Virus record (IMG/VR): IMGVR_UViG_3300042691_039521
Location: 16,528-80,527 of that record
Length of the DNA stretch: 64,000 bases
From: a virus
Direction: 5' to 3' (one strand)
The notes beneath the pieces were generated by a model. It was not told the origin of the DNA. It saw nothing but the letters and a program-made list of their open reading frames with translations, and did no database searches. Of the stretch, positions 24,452-31,938 are shown one piece after another (position 1 is the stretch's first letter; every line of letters begins with the position of its first letter). The translations under genes were made by a program, and so were the position numbers.

Positions 24452-27163
24452 TTGTCTACTACTTATATTGTACAAGGTAAACAAGGACCAGAAGGCGCCC
24501 AAGGGGCAACTGGTCCACAGGGTGCAACTGGACCTGCTGGTGGTGGGACAGAAGGTCTTTTTCGATCCCAGTATCATTCTCTCTTAGAGGGAGAATATAT
24601 TCTAGATGACGAAGATGGGGTTATTGGTGGCGCTGGAACAATCATTTTACCAGCGATTTCAGAAGACGAACAAGATCCTAGAGTCTGGGTTATATCCGCT
24701 TATAGTGGTGATATAATTCTTCAGACCGAAAATGAAGCACCTATATTTATTCTGGATAATCAAAGTCAGCAGCCATACACCATTTCGCAGAATTCTGTTA
24801 TTCATCTTTTAAGATATGTTGGTGTATGGAGAATTATTTATGATTCTTCTGTAATTGGCGACGCTAACCCTAGTGCATCTGTTATTCCAGCATCTGTTAT
24901 TTTATATTGTCCAACACTCACGGCTGAAGACCTAACACCAGCAGAAAATGATGTTATGTACTGGGTTGAGCGTACCCCTAATCTAGTAACACCAGATCCA
25001 GATACTGGTTTATCTGACTGGACAACTCGACAGGTCTTTTCTTGGACAGAGGGTTGGGCCACGGATAATGATCCCATTAATGTCTTGATGATGGTCGATT
25101 CAGATAGTTGGTTCCCAACAATATTGGCAGAGGTTGTGCCTGATGGTTTTAGCGCCATTGAAGTTTCTGGCGGTCAGCCAATTGTTCTTGGTTGTGGCGG
25201 ATCTGCTGATCCATCCGGTTCTATATGGTCGGGATGGAATGTTGGAGATAATATGGCTGGTGCTATTGATCCCATGGAGCCAGCAACTCATATTATCCCA
25301 GTTGGTTTAACAGCGGATTTAATCAGGTTAGTAGATCGTTTTGGTTCTGGTGATCATGAAAATCTAGCCGATTGGTATAGTGCTGTCAATGAGGCTCTCA
25401 AACCATCTAATTCAATTACTAAAGATAGTGATATTTGGTATTTAAATAATACTTCCCTTCCAGTGGATCAGATTTCTGTTTCTGTAGAGAGAAATATTAT
25501 TGCAACTCACGAAGAACTTGTTGATGCTGGATTAGAAGCTTATTTTGATGGTTCTAGTGGCGGTTATATTAAAGATTTAAGAGGTAAAGTTTGGAATGCC
25601 AATTTTATGTCCTCTGAACAAAGCGGGTTTGTTCCCATTGTTGATGGAATCTTTATTTTCTCTGATGCAGAAACCATTCCTATTTCTAATTTACCAGAGG
25701 GATATTTAGGTTCTGGTGGACCAATATATGATATTGGTAATGGTACCGGCATGATGATTCTTCACTTAGAGGGCGCTTATTATCAAAAATTAGCAGCAGC
25801 CAAAGTTGTTATGGATGCAAATGGTCCTGTTTCAGTAACATATCTTGGTGATATTTACACTTCATATATGACAGAATCAGCAGTTCAAGCTTTAGAAGAT
25901 TGGATAGCTTCTGCTGGCTCTGGTATTTTCACTATTTTCAATGATTATATGTATGTGTATGGTGTTGATTATTTGGATTCTAGTGGCGTTCCAATTTATA
26001 CTGTTGCCCGCTGCTCAACTTCGGATATAGTTAATGCAATTTCCAGTGACCAAGCACCACTTTTCTATAAGTATTATAACGATGAGTGGACAGAACTTGG
26101 CCTTGGTGGAAATGCTTTTGATTTAGGACTTGATAGCCCAAGAGGTAATGGAGATATTGTTATTCTCCCCGATGGTCGTTATCTTTGGGTAGGAATTAAT
26201 AGTCCACTTGGAGATAATGTCTTAGCTTATTCAACTTCTTTAGATGGAATTGATTGGTCCCCATGGTACAATCTATTTGACCCAGAGCCAGCGACTGTAG
26301 AATGGATTTATTCTACTATTTGGACGGGAGATGAACAATTTACAAACGAACACAAAGTCACTGGTTCTCAGATAAAAGTTATGATTGTTGAAGCAGATCT
26401 TGCTGATCGCTGGGGTACCAATCAAATTCTTGAATTCACACTTAGACCAGCCGTTGCTAATGTAAATCTCATAGACATGCAAGAATCTATAGATACGATT
26501 GAAGATAGCATAGCTGATCTTACGGGCTATGATCAAATGTTATTTAGAGAACTTAGACTTGGTAGTGCATCGGTTTCTCCTGGTGGTGAGACTATTGGAT
26601 ATATGGCAGCTATGGCTGGGGCATTATTCCTTTCCGAACCATATACAGATTCCCTAATTGATACGTCATTATTAGGCGATCCAGTAGCAACTGCTTGGGA
26701 TGTTAGTTCTGATCTTAGTCCCTCTGCTCCTGATCCATATTCTTTGGTTTTTGACTGGGGAGCGCCAGGTGAGGGTCCAGGCGTTGATGGAGCTTGGAAG
26801 TCATCAATGGCCTTTGTTATCCCTCAGACCCCATCAGGATTAGATTTTGTTGGATTCAGACTTTTGGGAGTTGTATATGATGTTCAGGAACCATTAATTT
26901 ATAATTCTCTAACAATTGCAGCGGTTATTCTTAATTTTGACGATTTTAGTCTTTCTCCAGGGGCAATGGAGGGTTATAGTGGGTCTTATTCTACATATGT
27001 GATGGTCGTTGATAAACCTGTTCCCGCTGGAGTTCCTGAAATTGGAGTATCTGGTAAGACGGCAGTTGTTGAGTTTAACTGGAATAATACTGATTTCACT
27101 CCTCCTGGGAGCTTAACGATCGACGCAATAGAACTTCTTTATAGAAACCAAATAGTCATTTAA
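24452..27163 (+). CDS. large fibre/adhesin with short collagen-like segment
   Basis: This 903-residue protein starts at a TTG after AAAGGAG. The N terminus has about nine Gly-X-Y triplets, followed by beta-rich domains. Residues about 640-690 include IDTIEDSIADLTGYDQML, a short possible trimeric coiled coil, before a final beta-rich domain. The architecture suits a tail or head fibre that binds the host surface. It lies between the head-tail connectors and the endolysin. No enzymatic motif was seen. Confidence 0.75.
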   Translation: MSTTYIVQGKQGPEGAQGATGPQGATGPAGGGTEGLFRSQYHSLLEGEYILDDEDGVIGGAGTIILPAISEDEQDPRVWVISAYSGDIILQTENEAPIFILDNQSQQPYTISQNSVIHLLRYVGVWRIIYDSSVIGDANPSASVIPASVILYCPTLTAEDLTPAENDVMYWVERTPNLVTPDPDTGLSDWTTRQVFSWTEGWATDNDPINVLMMVDSDSWFPTILAEVVPDGFSAIEVSGGQPIVLGCGGSADPSGSIWSGWNVGDNMAGAIDPMEPATHIIPVGLTADLIRLVDRFGSGDHENLADWYSAVNEALKPSNSITKDSDIWYLNNTSLPVDQISVSVERNIIATHEELVDAGLEAYFDGSSGGYIKDLRGKVWNANFMSSEQSGFVPIVDGIFIFSDAETIPISNLPEGYLGSGGPIYDIGNGTGMMILHLEGAYYQKLAAAKVVMDANGPVSVTYLGDIYTSYMTESAVQALEDWIASAGSGIFTIFNDYMYVYGVDYLDSSGVPIYTVARCSTSDIVNAISSDQAPLFYKYYNDEWTELGLGGNAFDLGLDSPRGNGDIVILPDGRYLWVGINSPLGDNVLAYSTSLDGIDWSPWYNLFDPEPATVEWIYSTIWTGDEQFTNEHKVTGSQIKVMIVEADLADRWGTNQILEFTLRPAVANVNLIDMQESIDTIEDSIADLTGYDQMLFRELRLGSASVSPGGETIGYMAAMAGALFLSEPYTDSLIDTSLLGDPVATAWDVSSDLSPSAPDPYSLVFDWGAPGEGPGVDGAWKSSMAFVIPQTPSGLDFVGFRLLGVVYDVQEPLIYNSLTIAAVILNFDDFSLSPGAMEGYSGSYSTYVMVVDKPVPAGVPEIGVSGKTAVVEFNWNNTDFTPPGSLTIDAIELLYRNQIVI

Positions 27164-27179
27164 TAGAAGGAAAAAGGAT

Positions 27180-27317
27180 ATGGATGCAGAATTTTTAGCA
27201 ATGGTATTAGCGCCAGAGAATACACCTAAAGACTTAATGGAAGAAGATGGCGACCAACCATTTCACCCAGAAATTTTAGTTGAATATGGGATAGAAGTAC
27301 CCGAGGATCTACTATGA
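27180..27317 (+). CDS. small acidic protein (45 aa)
   Basis: A 45-codon gene runs from the ATG at 27180 (RBS AAGGAAAAAGG) to a TGA at 27315-27317 that overlaps the endolysin start as ATGA. The product is acidic (MEEDGDQP, VEYGIEVPEDLL). Its RBS and coupled overlap argue that it is translated. The function is unknown. Confidence 0.6.
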   Translation: MDAEFLAMVLAPENTPKDLMEEDGDQPFHPEILVEYGIEVPEDLL

Positions 27318-28099
27318 CTTTTCAAGGTGATTTATCTAAGGTTGTAAATATAGCCCGTTCACAGATTGGCGTTGTTGAAAAACCAGTTAATAAAACGATG
27401 TATGGAGAATGGTTTGGATGGAATGGTGTTGCTTGGTGTGCTATTTTTGTAAGCTGGGTATTTGATAAAGCGGGTAATCGTATTCCCCCACTTCAGACCT
27501 CTAAGGGTTGTGCTTATGTTCCAACTTTCGTGCAACACGCTAAAGCAACTGGGCAGTGGCGTCCGAGGGGAACATATACCCCTAAAGCTGGTGATTTAAT
27601 TATATTCCAGTTCACTAATCGACCAGACCATATCGGTATTGTTCAGTCTGTATTGCCAGATGGCAGAATTCTTACTGTCGAAGGAAATACTAATGCTGCC
27701 GGTTCGCGGACTGGTGGTATGGTTGCTCAGCTTCACCGCCGTTCTGGTATTATTGGCTTTGTCGACGTAAGACCAACTGCTCCGGTTATTGATTGGGCTG
27801 CAATTCGTAGATGGAATGCTGGTGTAGTTCTATCTAAACTACAGGGAGTGAGAACTCCATTAGATAGTAAGGGCTGGTCGGAAGATATCAAGATTCTTCA
27901 GCAGGCTTTGAATATCGTTCAGAATGCTGGTCTTACTGTTGATGGAATCTATGGTCCATCCACGTTCTTGAATGTGGCCGGATTCCAGAACAACTGTAAG
28001 AAACTCGGATTAAAGATGAGCGATCCGGTGGGGATAATGGGTGATTCCACTAAGTGGTGGCTCTGCACCAATCTTCAGAATATTAGGGACGGAAGATAA
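27314..28099 (+). CDS. endolysin: CHAP peptidase plus peptidoglycan-binding domain
   Basis: This 261-residue protein has an N-terminal CHAP domain with catalytic C42 (AWCAIFVSW), H106 (PDHIGIV) and E123 (TVEGNT). A C-terminal PG_binding_1-type helical domain covers about residues 190-250 (DIKILQQALNIVQNAGLTVDGIYG). It would cut peptide bonds of peptidoglycan at lysis. No signal peptide is visible, so export needs a holin. The location among fibre genes is unusual, so a virion-associated wall hydrolase is an alternative role. Confidence 0.9.
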   Translation: MTFQGDLSKVVNIARSQIGVVEKPVNKTMYGEWFGWNGVAWCAIFVSWVFDKAGNRIPPLQTSKGCAYVPTFVQHAKATGQWRPRGTYTPKAGDLIIFQFTNRPDHIGIVQSVLPDGRILTVEGNTNAAGSRTGGMVAQLHRRSGIIGFVDVRPTAPVIDWAAIRRWNAGVVLSKLQGVRTPLDSKGWSEDIKILQQALNIVQNAGLTVDGIYGPSTFLNVAGFQNNCKKLGLKMSDPVGIMGDSTKWWLCTNLQNIRDGR

Positions 28100-28121
28100 A
28101 CTATAAAAAGGAAAAAGGGAT

Positions 28122-28361
28122 ATGTTTAATGCAAACAAAGATTTTTTAGGAAAACGTCGAGATAGAGCTATAGCAACAATTTTAAGCTTTAAAGAAAAAG
28201 AATGTGATACTTATCTTCCACAAGATGTTTCATATGAATTAAGAAAAATTATTCTTGATCAAATCAATGATGTTGTTGATTTAGCTTATGATTTAATCAA
28301 TGACGATATTGTTATTAATGAAGCTTTCTTGCAAAGGTTAGACGAGATTTTAAACATGTAG
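28122..28361 (+). CDS. hypothetical protein (79 aa)
   Basis: This 79-residue, helix-rich acidic protein (LRKIILDQINDVVDLAYDLINDD) has a purine-rich RBS AAAAAGG. It lies between the endolysin and a tail-completion-like gene. No motif or family is recognised. Confidence 0.6.
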   Translation: MFNANKDFLGKRRDRAIATILSFKEKECDTYLPQDVSYELRKIILDQINDVVDLAYDLINDDIVINEAFLQRLDEILNM

Positions 28362-28370
28362 GGGTTTCTT

Positions 28371-29204
28371 ATGGCTAAGAATAGAAGACTTAGCGCTCAA
28401 GCGCAGGCTAGGTTACGTAATCGTGGAGGCCAGTTTGCTCGTCAAACTGGTGCTTCCTTTTTTCGTGTTGATGATATTATGCGTGACGTTACGGATCAGG
28501 TATCTAAAGATCTTGCTGATAAGTTGACTTTTTGGGCTAATAATATTAAAACTAATGCTGAGAGAAGGGCTGGCTTAAGAGAGGTTAACTCAACTATTGC
28601 TAGAGAAACAATGAGTTTTGTTATCAATGCATATGAGAACAGAGGCTCTGAAGGCACTCCCGCCTACAGATACGAAGACCCTGATGATGGACCACCACGG
28701 CAGTTTAAAAGATATTCTAATGGAGCTATGTTAAGGGCGTTAAGCGACCCTAATAACTATACGTTTTCACCTAGAGAGTTTTCTTTCATTAATTTTGAGA
28801 TTATGGACTCTCATGCGAAACAATGGTATCGTTTGAACTTCGGTACAAAAGATCGGCCTGGAGACTCTCCTTCTGGTCCAAATATGAAATTTATGGGGGT
28901 TGAGACTTCAAGAAAAATAACCCTAGATCAATGGAAGCCATCTGATTATGTTGCCATGCCTAAGGGTTTTTGGTCTAAAACATTCGCTGCACAAACAGAG
29001 GGAACTCTTTTGAAGAGAGGACGTGGAGCTTTTTATCCAGCAACTCTTAATCCAGAATCTGGTGCAGCGAAGCCAGTTAACTTTAGAAAAGTTAAAGGTA
29101 TTGAAGGTAAGCACTTCCTTGATCAAGGAGCTATTTTCATTAATAAGAGATACCCAGAATTACTTGAGAACATGGTTGAAGACTGGATGAAAAGAGGTCT
29201 TTAA
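28371..29204 (+). CDS. putative tail completion/minor tail protein
   Basis: This 277-residue protein has a basic N terminus (KNRRLSAQAQARLRNRGGQF), helices, then aromatic loops (EFSFINFEIMDSHAKQWYRLNFG). The C-terminal end is helical (ELLENMVEDWMKRGL). Its place directly before the tail tube gene matches the tail completion or neck position of siphophages. No diagnostic motif was found, so the role is positional. Confidence 0.55.
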   Translation: MAKNRRLSAQAQARLRNRGGQFARQTGASFFRVDDIMRDVTDQVSKDLADKLTFWANNIKTNAERRAGLREVNSTIARETMSFVINAYENRGSEGTPAYRYEDPDDGPPRQFKRYSNGAMLRALSDPNNYTFSPREFSFINFEIMDSHAKQWYRLNFGTKDRPGDSPSGPNMKFMGVETSRKITLDQWKPSDYVAMPKGFWSKTFAAQTEGTLLKRGRGAFYPATLNPESGAAKPVNFRKVKGIEGKHFLDQGAIFINKRYPELLENMVEDWMKRGL

Positions 29205-29232
29205 AAACTTTAGTCCGATAAATATTATAGGA
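29199..29232 (+). promoter_or_regulatory. late-type promoter of the tail tube gene
   Basis: CTTT at 29199-29202, 11 bp, TCCGATAA at 29214-29221 and TAGGA at 29228-29232: one of the four full 34-bp copies. It overlaps the end of the preceding gene and starts a leader of about 100 bp before the tail tube ATG. Confidence 0.75.
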
Positions 29233-29332
29233 ACTAACCCATAGTGTTGGTTTATATTATAATAAGCGGCCTCCCTGTAGGCTAATTGGAAAAAAGAAAT
29301 AAATATTAGCTTACCTATAAAGGAGGGTAAAT
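29233..29332 (+). promoter_or_regulatory. structured 5' leader of the tail tube gene
   Basis: The leader contains a 10-bp stem (29277-29286 with 29305-29314). Flanking it, CCTCC at 29270-29274 is complementary to GGAGG (29322-29326) of the Shine-Dalgarno. Folding both would hide the strong AGGAGGG site. It could regulate or stabilise an abundant mRNA. The structure is predicted by eye only. Confidence 0.4.
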
Positions 29333-30616
29333 ATGGCAATTAAAGGTGGACAGATTCTACACTCATCTGGCACATATGTACTTGACCGTATTCAGTCAAG
29401 CGGTCCAGGTGACCTAAACATCCCCGAGGAAAAGATTTACGAACTTGGTAACTACGAATCAGTTGCTACCGTTCGTGACATTCCCGAAATTTCATTCGAT
29501 CTAGAGTCATATGATATGACTACAGAGTTTGAGTGCATTCTTACCAACAAAGATCCAGTATCTTTCTCAAGCTCAGTTGGTTCAAACGATATTGATTTTG
29601 GCGATGCTGTTCCAATTGATATTATTTCACCTTGGAAATCACGTCGTGGTCAGTTCGACATTGTTAAGGGTGTAATTATTCCTTATCTAACCCTAGAGTC
29701 AGCTTCATACCGTTTCGGTGTTGGCGAAAACTCTTCACAGAGCTTCAGCCTTCGTGGCGATTCAATCTTCTATACCCCAGGTCAGCCCTGGTATGAAGAA
29801 TTCACAAACACTGGCATTGGTCCATACACTCTAGAAAACAGCAATGTTGCAACCGTTTACAACGTTGGTCTTGATAACATTTATGTTCTTTCTGTATGTC
29901 TAGTGGATTCAACCACAAACGCTTACAAGAGACTTTTCTTTGATGACACAGTTGACGGTACAACCGATTCAGGTTTCGGTGGTTACACTAACACCACAAC
30001 TAGCGTTACACTACCTAATGATGAATCAGCAACTTACGACACTGTAAGAATCACTTACGGTACTGATGCTGGTACATTTGATTACACTCAGACCGGTAAC
30101 AACTTTGATGGTGATCAGCTAGTTCACCAGAACACCACAGTAAAGCCTGCCGCTATCCGTGGTAAGGACATTGATATCTACATCGGTATTGGCGCCACTC
30201 CTGCTTGGACTCGTCTGAACTCAGTTCAGAACGTCGAAGTAACTTGGACTGCCAATCTAGAAAACGATGAGGAACTCGGCAACGAACGCTATGTTTCAAC
30301 AGAATATGACGTTCCAGAGGTTAATGGTTCAATCGGCGTAAAGCCTTTCGATCCAGCGGACCTTTTCGCTAAGATTTCTCAGATTACCGGTGTTGATGAT
30401 ACTAAGGTTATCGGTCCTAACGTAACTACTCCAGTTGCTCTAGAAATCAGAATTAATCACCCAGATTCCGGCGCACGACTAAAGACTCTATACATCCCAG
30501 ATGCAAGATTCTCAGTTCCCGGTTACAGTGGTCAGGCTAACACCACACTTGAAACCTCAATGAGCTTCACCTCTGATGGTGGTAACCTCACTGTTTACAA
30601 CGGTTCAAGAGTCTGA
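29333..30616 (+). CDS. major tail (tube) protein
   Basis: This 427-residue beta-rich protein has its own late-type promoter and a strong terminator, directly before the frameshifted chaperone pair and the tape measure: the canonical tail tube position. Codons are biased to C-ending forms, as in the capsid gene. At 427 residues it is longer than the usual 200-250, so an extra domain (perhaps residues 150-260) may be exposed on the tube surface. The RBS is AGGAGGG. Confidence 0.88.
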   Translation: MAIKGGQILHSSGTYVLDRIQSSGPGDLNIPEEKIYELGNYESVATVRDIPEISFDLESYDMTTEFECILTNKDPVSFSSSVGSNDIDFGDAVPIDIISPWKSRRGQFDIVKGVIIPYLTLESASYRFGVGENSSQSFSLRGDSIFYTPGQPWYEEFTNTGIGPYTLENSNVATVYNVGLDNIYVLSVCLVDSTTNAYKRLFFDDTVDGTTDSGFGGYTNTTTSVTLPNDESATYDTVRITYGTDAGTFDYTQTGNNFDGDQLVHQNTTVKPAAIRGKDIDIYIGIGATPAWTRLNSVQNVEVTWTANLENDEELGNERYVSTEYDVPEVNGSIGVKPFDPADLFAKISQITGVDDTKVIGPNVTTPVALEIRINHPDSGARLKTLYIPDARFSVPGYSGQANTTLETSMSFTSDGGNLTVYNGSRV

Positions 30617-30659
30617 TAAAAACCTTATGGGAGTCCATGTGGATTTCCTCTTCTAAGAG

Positions 30660-30692
30660 AAAGGTCGCTCTCGCAAGGGAGCGGCCTTTCTT
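30660..30692 (+). terminator. intrinsic terminator after the tail tube gene
   Basis: A 13-bp stem (AAAGGTCGCTCTC with GGGAGCGGCCTTT) with a GCAA tetraloop is followed by a T-rich tail. It is a strong rho-independent terminator. Its descending arm and T-run coincide with the CTTT element of the next late-type promoter (30686-30689). Confidence 0.9.
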
Positions 30693-30719
30693 GATGTTGT
30701 GCCGATATATGAAATAGGA
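30686..30719 (+). promoter_or_regulatory. late-type promoter of the chaperone/tape measure operon
   Basis: CTTT at 30686-30689, 11 bp, GCCGATA at 30701-30707 and TAGGA at 30715-30719. It has the same 34-bp architecture as the copies at 19731, 29199 and 31880. It lies 32 bp before the chaperone ATG and shares bases with the terminator. Confidence 0.78.
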
Positions 30720-30751
30720 CTGTAGATATAATCAAGGTATAGGAGAAAAGA

Positions 30752-31537
30752 ATGGCTAAAAAGAATGATGAAGTTATTGCGCCCGTAAAGCGCAGACTAT
30801 CCGATCTGTTCGTCACAGGCGAAGAGGTAGTTTTTGATGATGGAGATGGCGATGCTCTTACTGTTTGGGTTCAAAAATTAACTCCAGCAGAAACCCAACT
30901 TGCTGTTGAGAGGTCGCGACCATCTAAAACTAAAATTATTTCTATCAAAAAGCTTCCTGATGACCACCACCTAAAGCTTCGTTATCTTGACGAACTAGAA
31001 TCCGCTGGATTCGAAGAAAAAATTGATTTCATTAAATTCTTGATTAGATCAAAACTTGATGAAGCAAGAATCTCAGCACAGGAACGCGTAGCTGCAGAAG
31101 AAGAGTGGTCCAAAGATGATTATCTTGTTGGGCTTCAGGAGGCTTGGAATGAAGAATTGCAAGCTAAATGGGTAGACTCTGGTGACGAGGATGATGATGC
31201 TAACAGAGTTTATAATGAACTGAAACGGTATACGGATCAGGTTATGAATGAAGTAAAGACGGCGGAACAGGAACTTATTAATGAACTTGACGATCTTTCA
31301 CTAGAAGCGCTTCAGCGTCGAGCGGTAAACCGTTTAATAGAAACACATGGAGATAACGCTCTCATCGCTGAGTTCAGAAAGCAACAGTTATTCTATGCTG
31401 TCCGTGAGGGAGATAATCATAAAAAGAGATATTTTGAGAACATAGAAGAAATAGATACCTTACCCGGTGTTATTTACACACGTTTGCTTAACACATACAG
31501 CGAGCTTTCTGTTGATTCTTTTGAGGGAAAAGACTAG
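30752..31537 (+). CDS. tail assembly chaperone, upstream (gpG-like) product
   Basis: This 261-residue acidic, helical protein lies between tail tube and tape measure, the position of lambda gpG-like chaperones that bind the tape measure during tail assembly. It ends at a TAG directly after the slippery heptamer GGGAAAA (31525-31531) in the correct frame. A fraction of ribosomes should shift -1 and make the longer fusion. The RBS is AGGAGAAAAG. Confidence 0.88.
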   Translation: MAKKNDEVIAPVKRRLSDLFVTGEEVVFDDGDGDALTVWVQKLTPAETQLAVERSRPSKTKIISIKKLPDDHHLKLRYLDELESAGFEEKIDFIKFLIRSKLDEARISAQERVAAEEEWSKDDYLVGLQEAWNEELQAKWVDSGDEDDDANRVYNELKRYTDQVMNEVKTAEQELINELDDLSLEALQRRAVNRLIETHGDNALIAEFRKQQLFYAVREGDNHKKRYFENIEEIDTLPGVIYTRLLNTYSELSVDSFEGKD

Positions 31538-31570
31538 GAGGCTCATCCTTTTTTGTGAGAATGGCCTCCT
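31525..31570 (+). other. programmed -1 ribosomal frameshift site
   Basis: The heptamer G-GGA-AAA (31525-31531) fits X-XXY-YYZ in the upstream frame. Four bases later an inverted repeat AGGAGGC (31536-31542) / GCCTCCT (31564-31570) can form a stimulatory hairpin, with an internal CTCA/TGAG extension. After a -1 slip, reading continues AGA CTA GGA without a stop into the downstream frame. Confidence 0.9.
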
Positions 31571-31893
31571 TCGCTAAGTCCACTGGTTCGGGTAAATCTA
31601 TACTTCCAAAGGGTATAGATTTACATAATATTACAAATGACCTATTTATTGCAATAGAACACTCTTTGAGGATTCTATCGTGGCAAGAAAACCTTCCTTC
31701 GGATGAATGTCCTCCAGCATGGATGTGGCCTCTTGATTGGGAGATTGATGAATGGTTTAAGAAATTGAAGATTGAAAGAGATAACAAGTACGGTAGATCT
31801 TCATCTAGTAGCTACAATGATGAAGGCGACAGTCTATTTGATGAAAACGTTTACTTTGAACGATTGAAGACAGAAGGGTCTTTATTTGAATAA
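31531..31893 (+). CDS. tail assembly chaperone, frameshifted (gpT-like) extension
   Basis: This -1 frame segment adds 120 residues to the first 260 of the upstream product, giving about 380 residues in total. The region starting at GTG 31555 has no convincing RBS of its own. Short G and longer GT-type forms are the rule in siphophages; the ratio matters for tail assembly. The extension is basic at its start (KSTGSGKSILPKG) and ends acidic. The next late-type promoter overlaps its end. Confidence 0.85.
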   Translation, partial: RLGGSSFFVRMASFAKSTGSGKSILPKGIDLHNITNDLFIAIEHSLRILSWQENLPSDECPPAWMWPLDWEIDEWFKKLKIERDNKYGRSSSSSYNDEGDSLFDENVYFERLKTEGSLFE

Positions 31894-31913
31894 AGCCGAT
31901 ATCTAACATAGGA
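31880..31913 (+). promoter_or_regulatory. late-type promoter of the tape measure gene
   Basis: CTTT at 31880-31883, 11 bp, GCCGATA at 31895-31901 and TAGGA at 31909-31913: a full 34-bp copy. It overlaps the end of the chaperone extension and lies 25 bp before the tape measure ATG. Confidence 0.78.
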
Positions 31914-31938
31914 TACTGTGTAGAAAAAGGGGTTAGCT

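Noticed and set aside
30727-30732. TATAAT downstream of the late-type promoter at 30686
   Set aside because: No -35 hexamer lies at 15-19 bp upstream; it was not counted as a sigma-70 promoter.
31555-31893. Independent 112-residue gene after the tail chaperone
   Set aside because: It has no convincing RBS, and the slippery heptamer, hairpin and open -1 frame show that it is the frameshift extension of the upstream gene.
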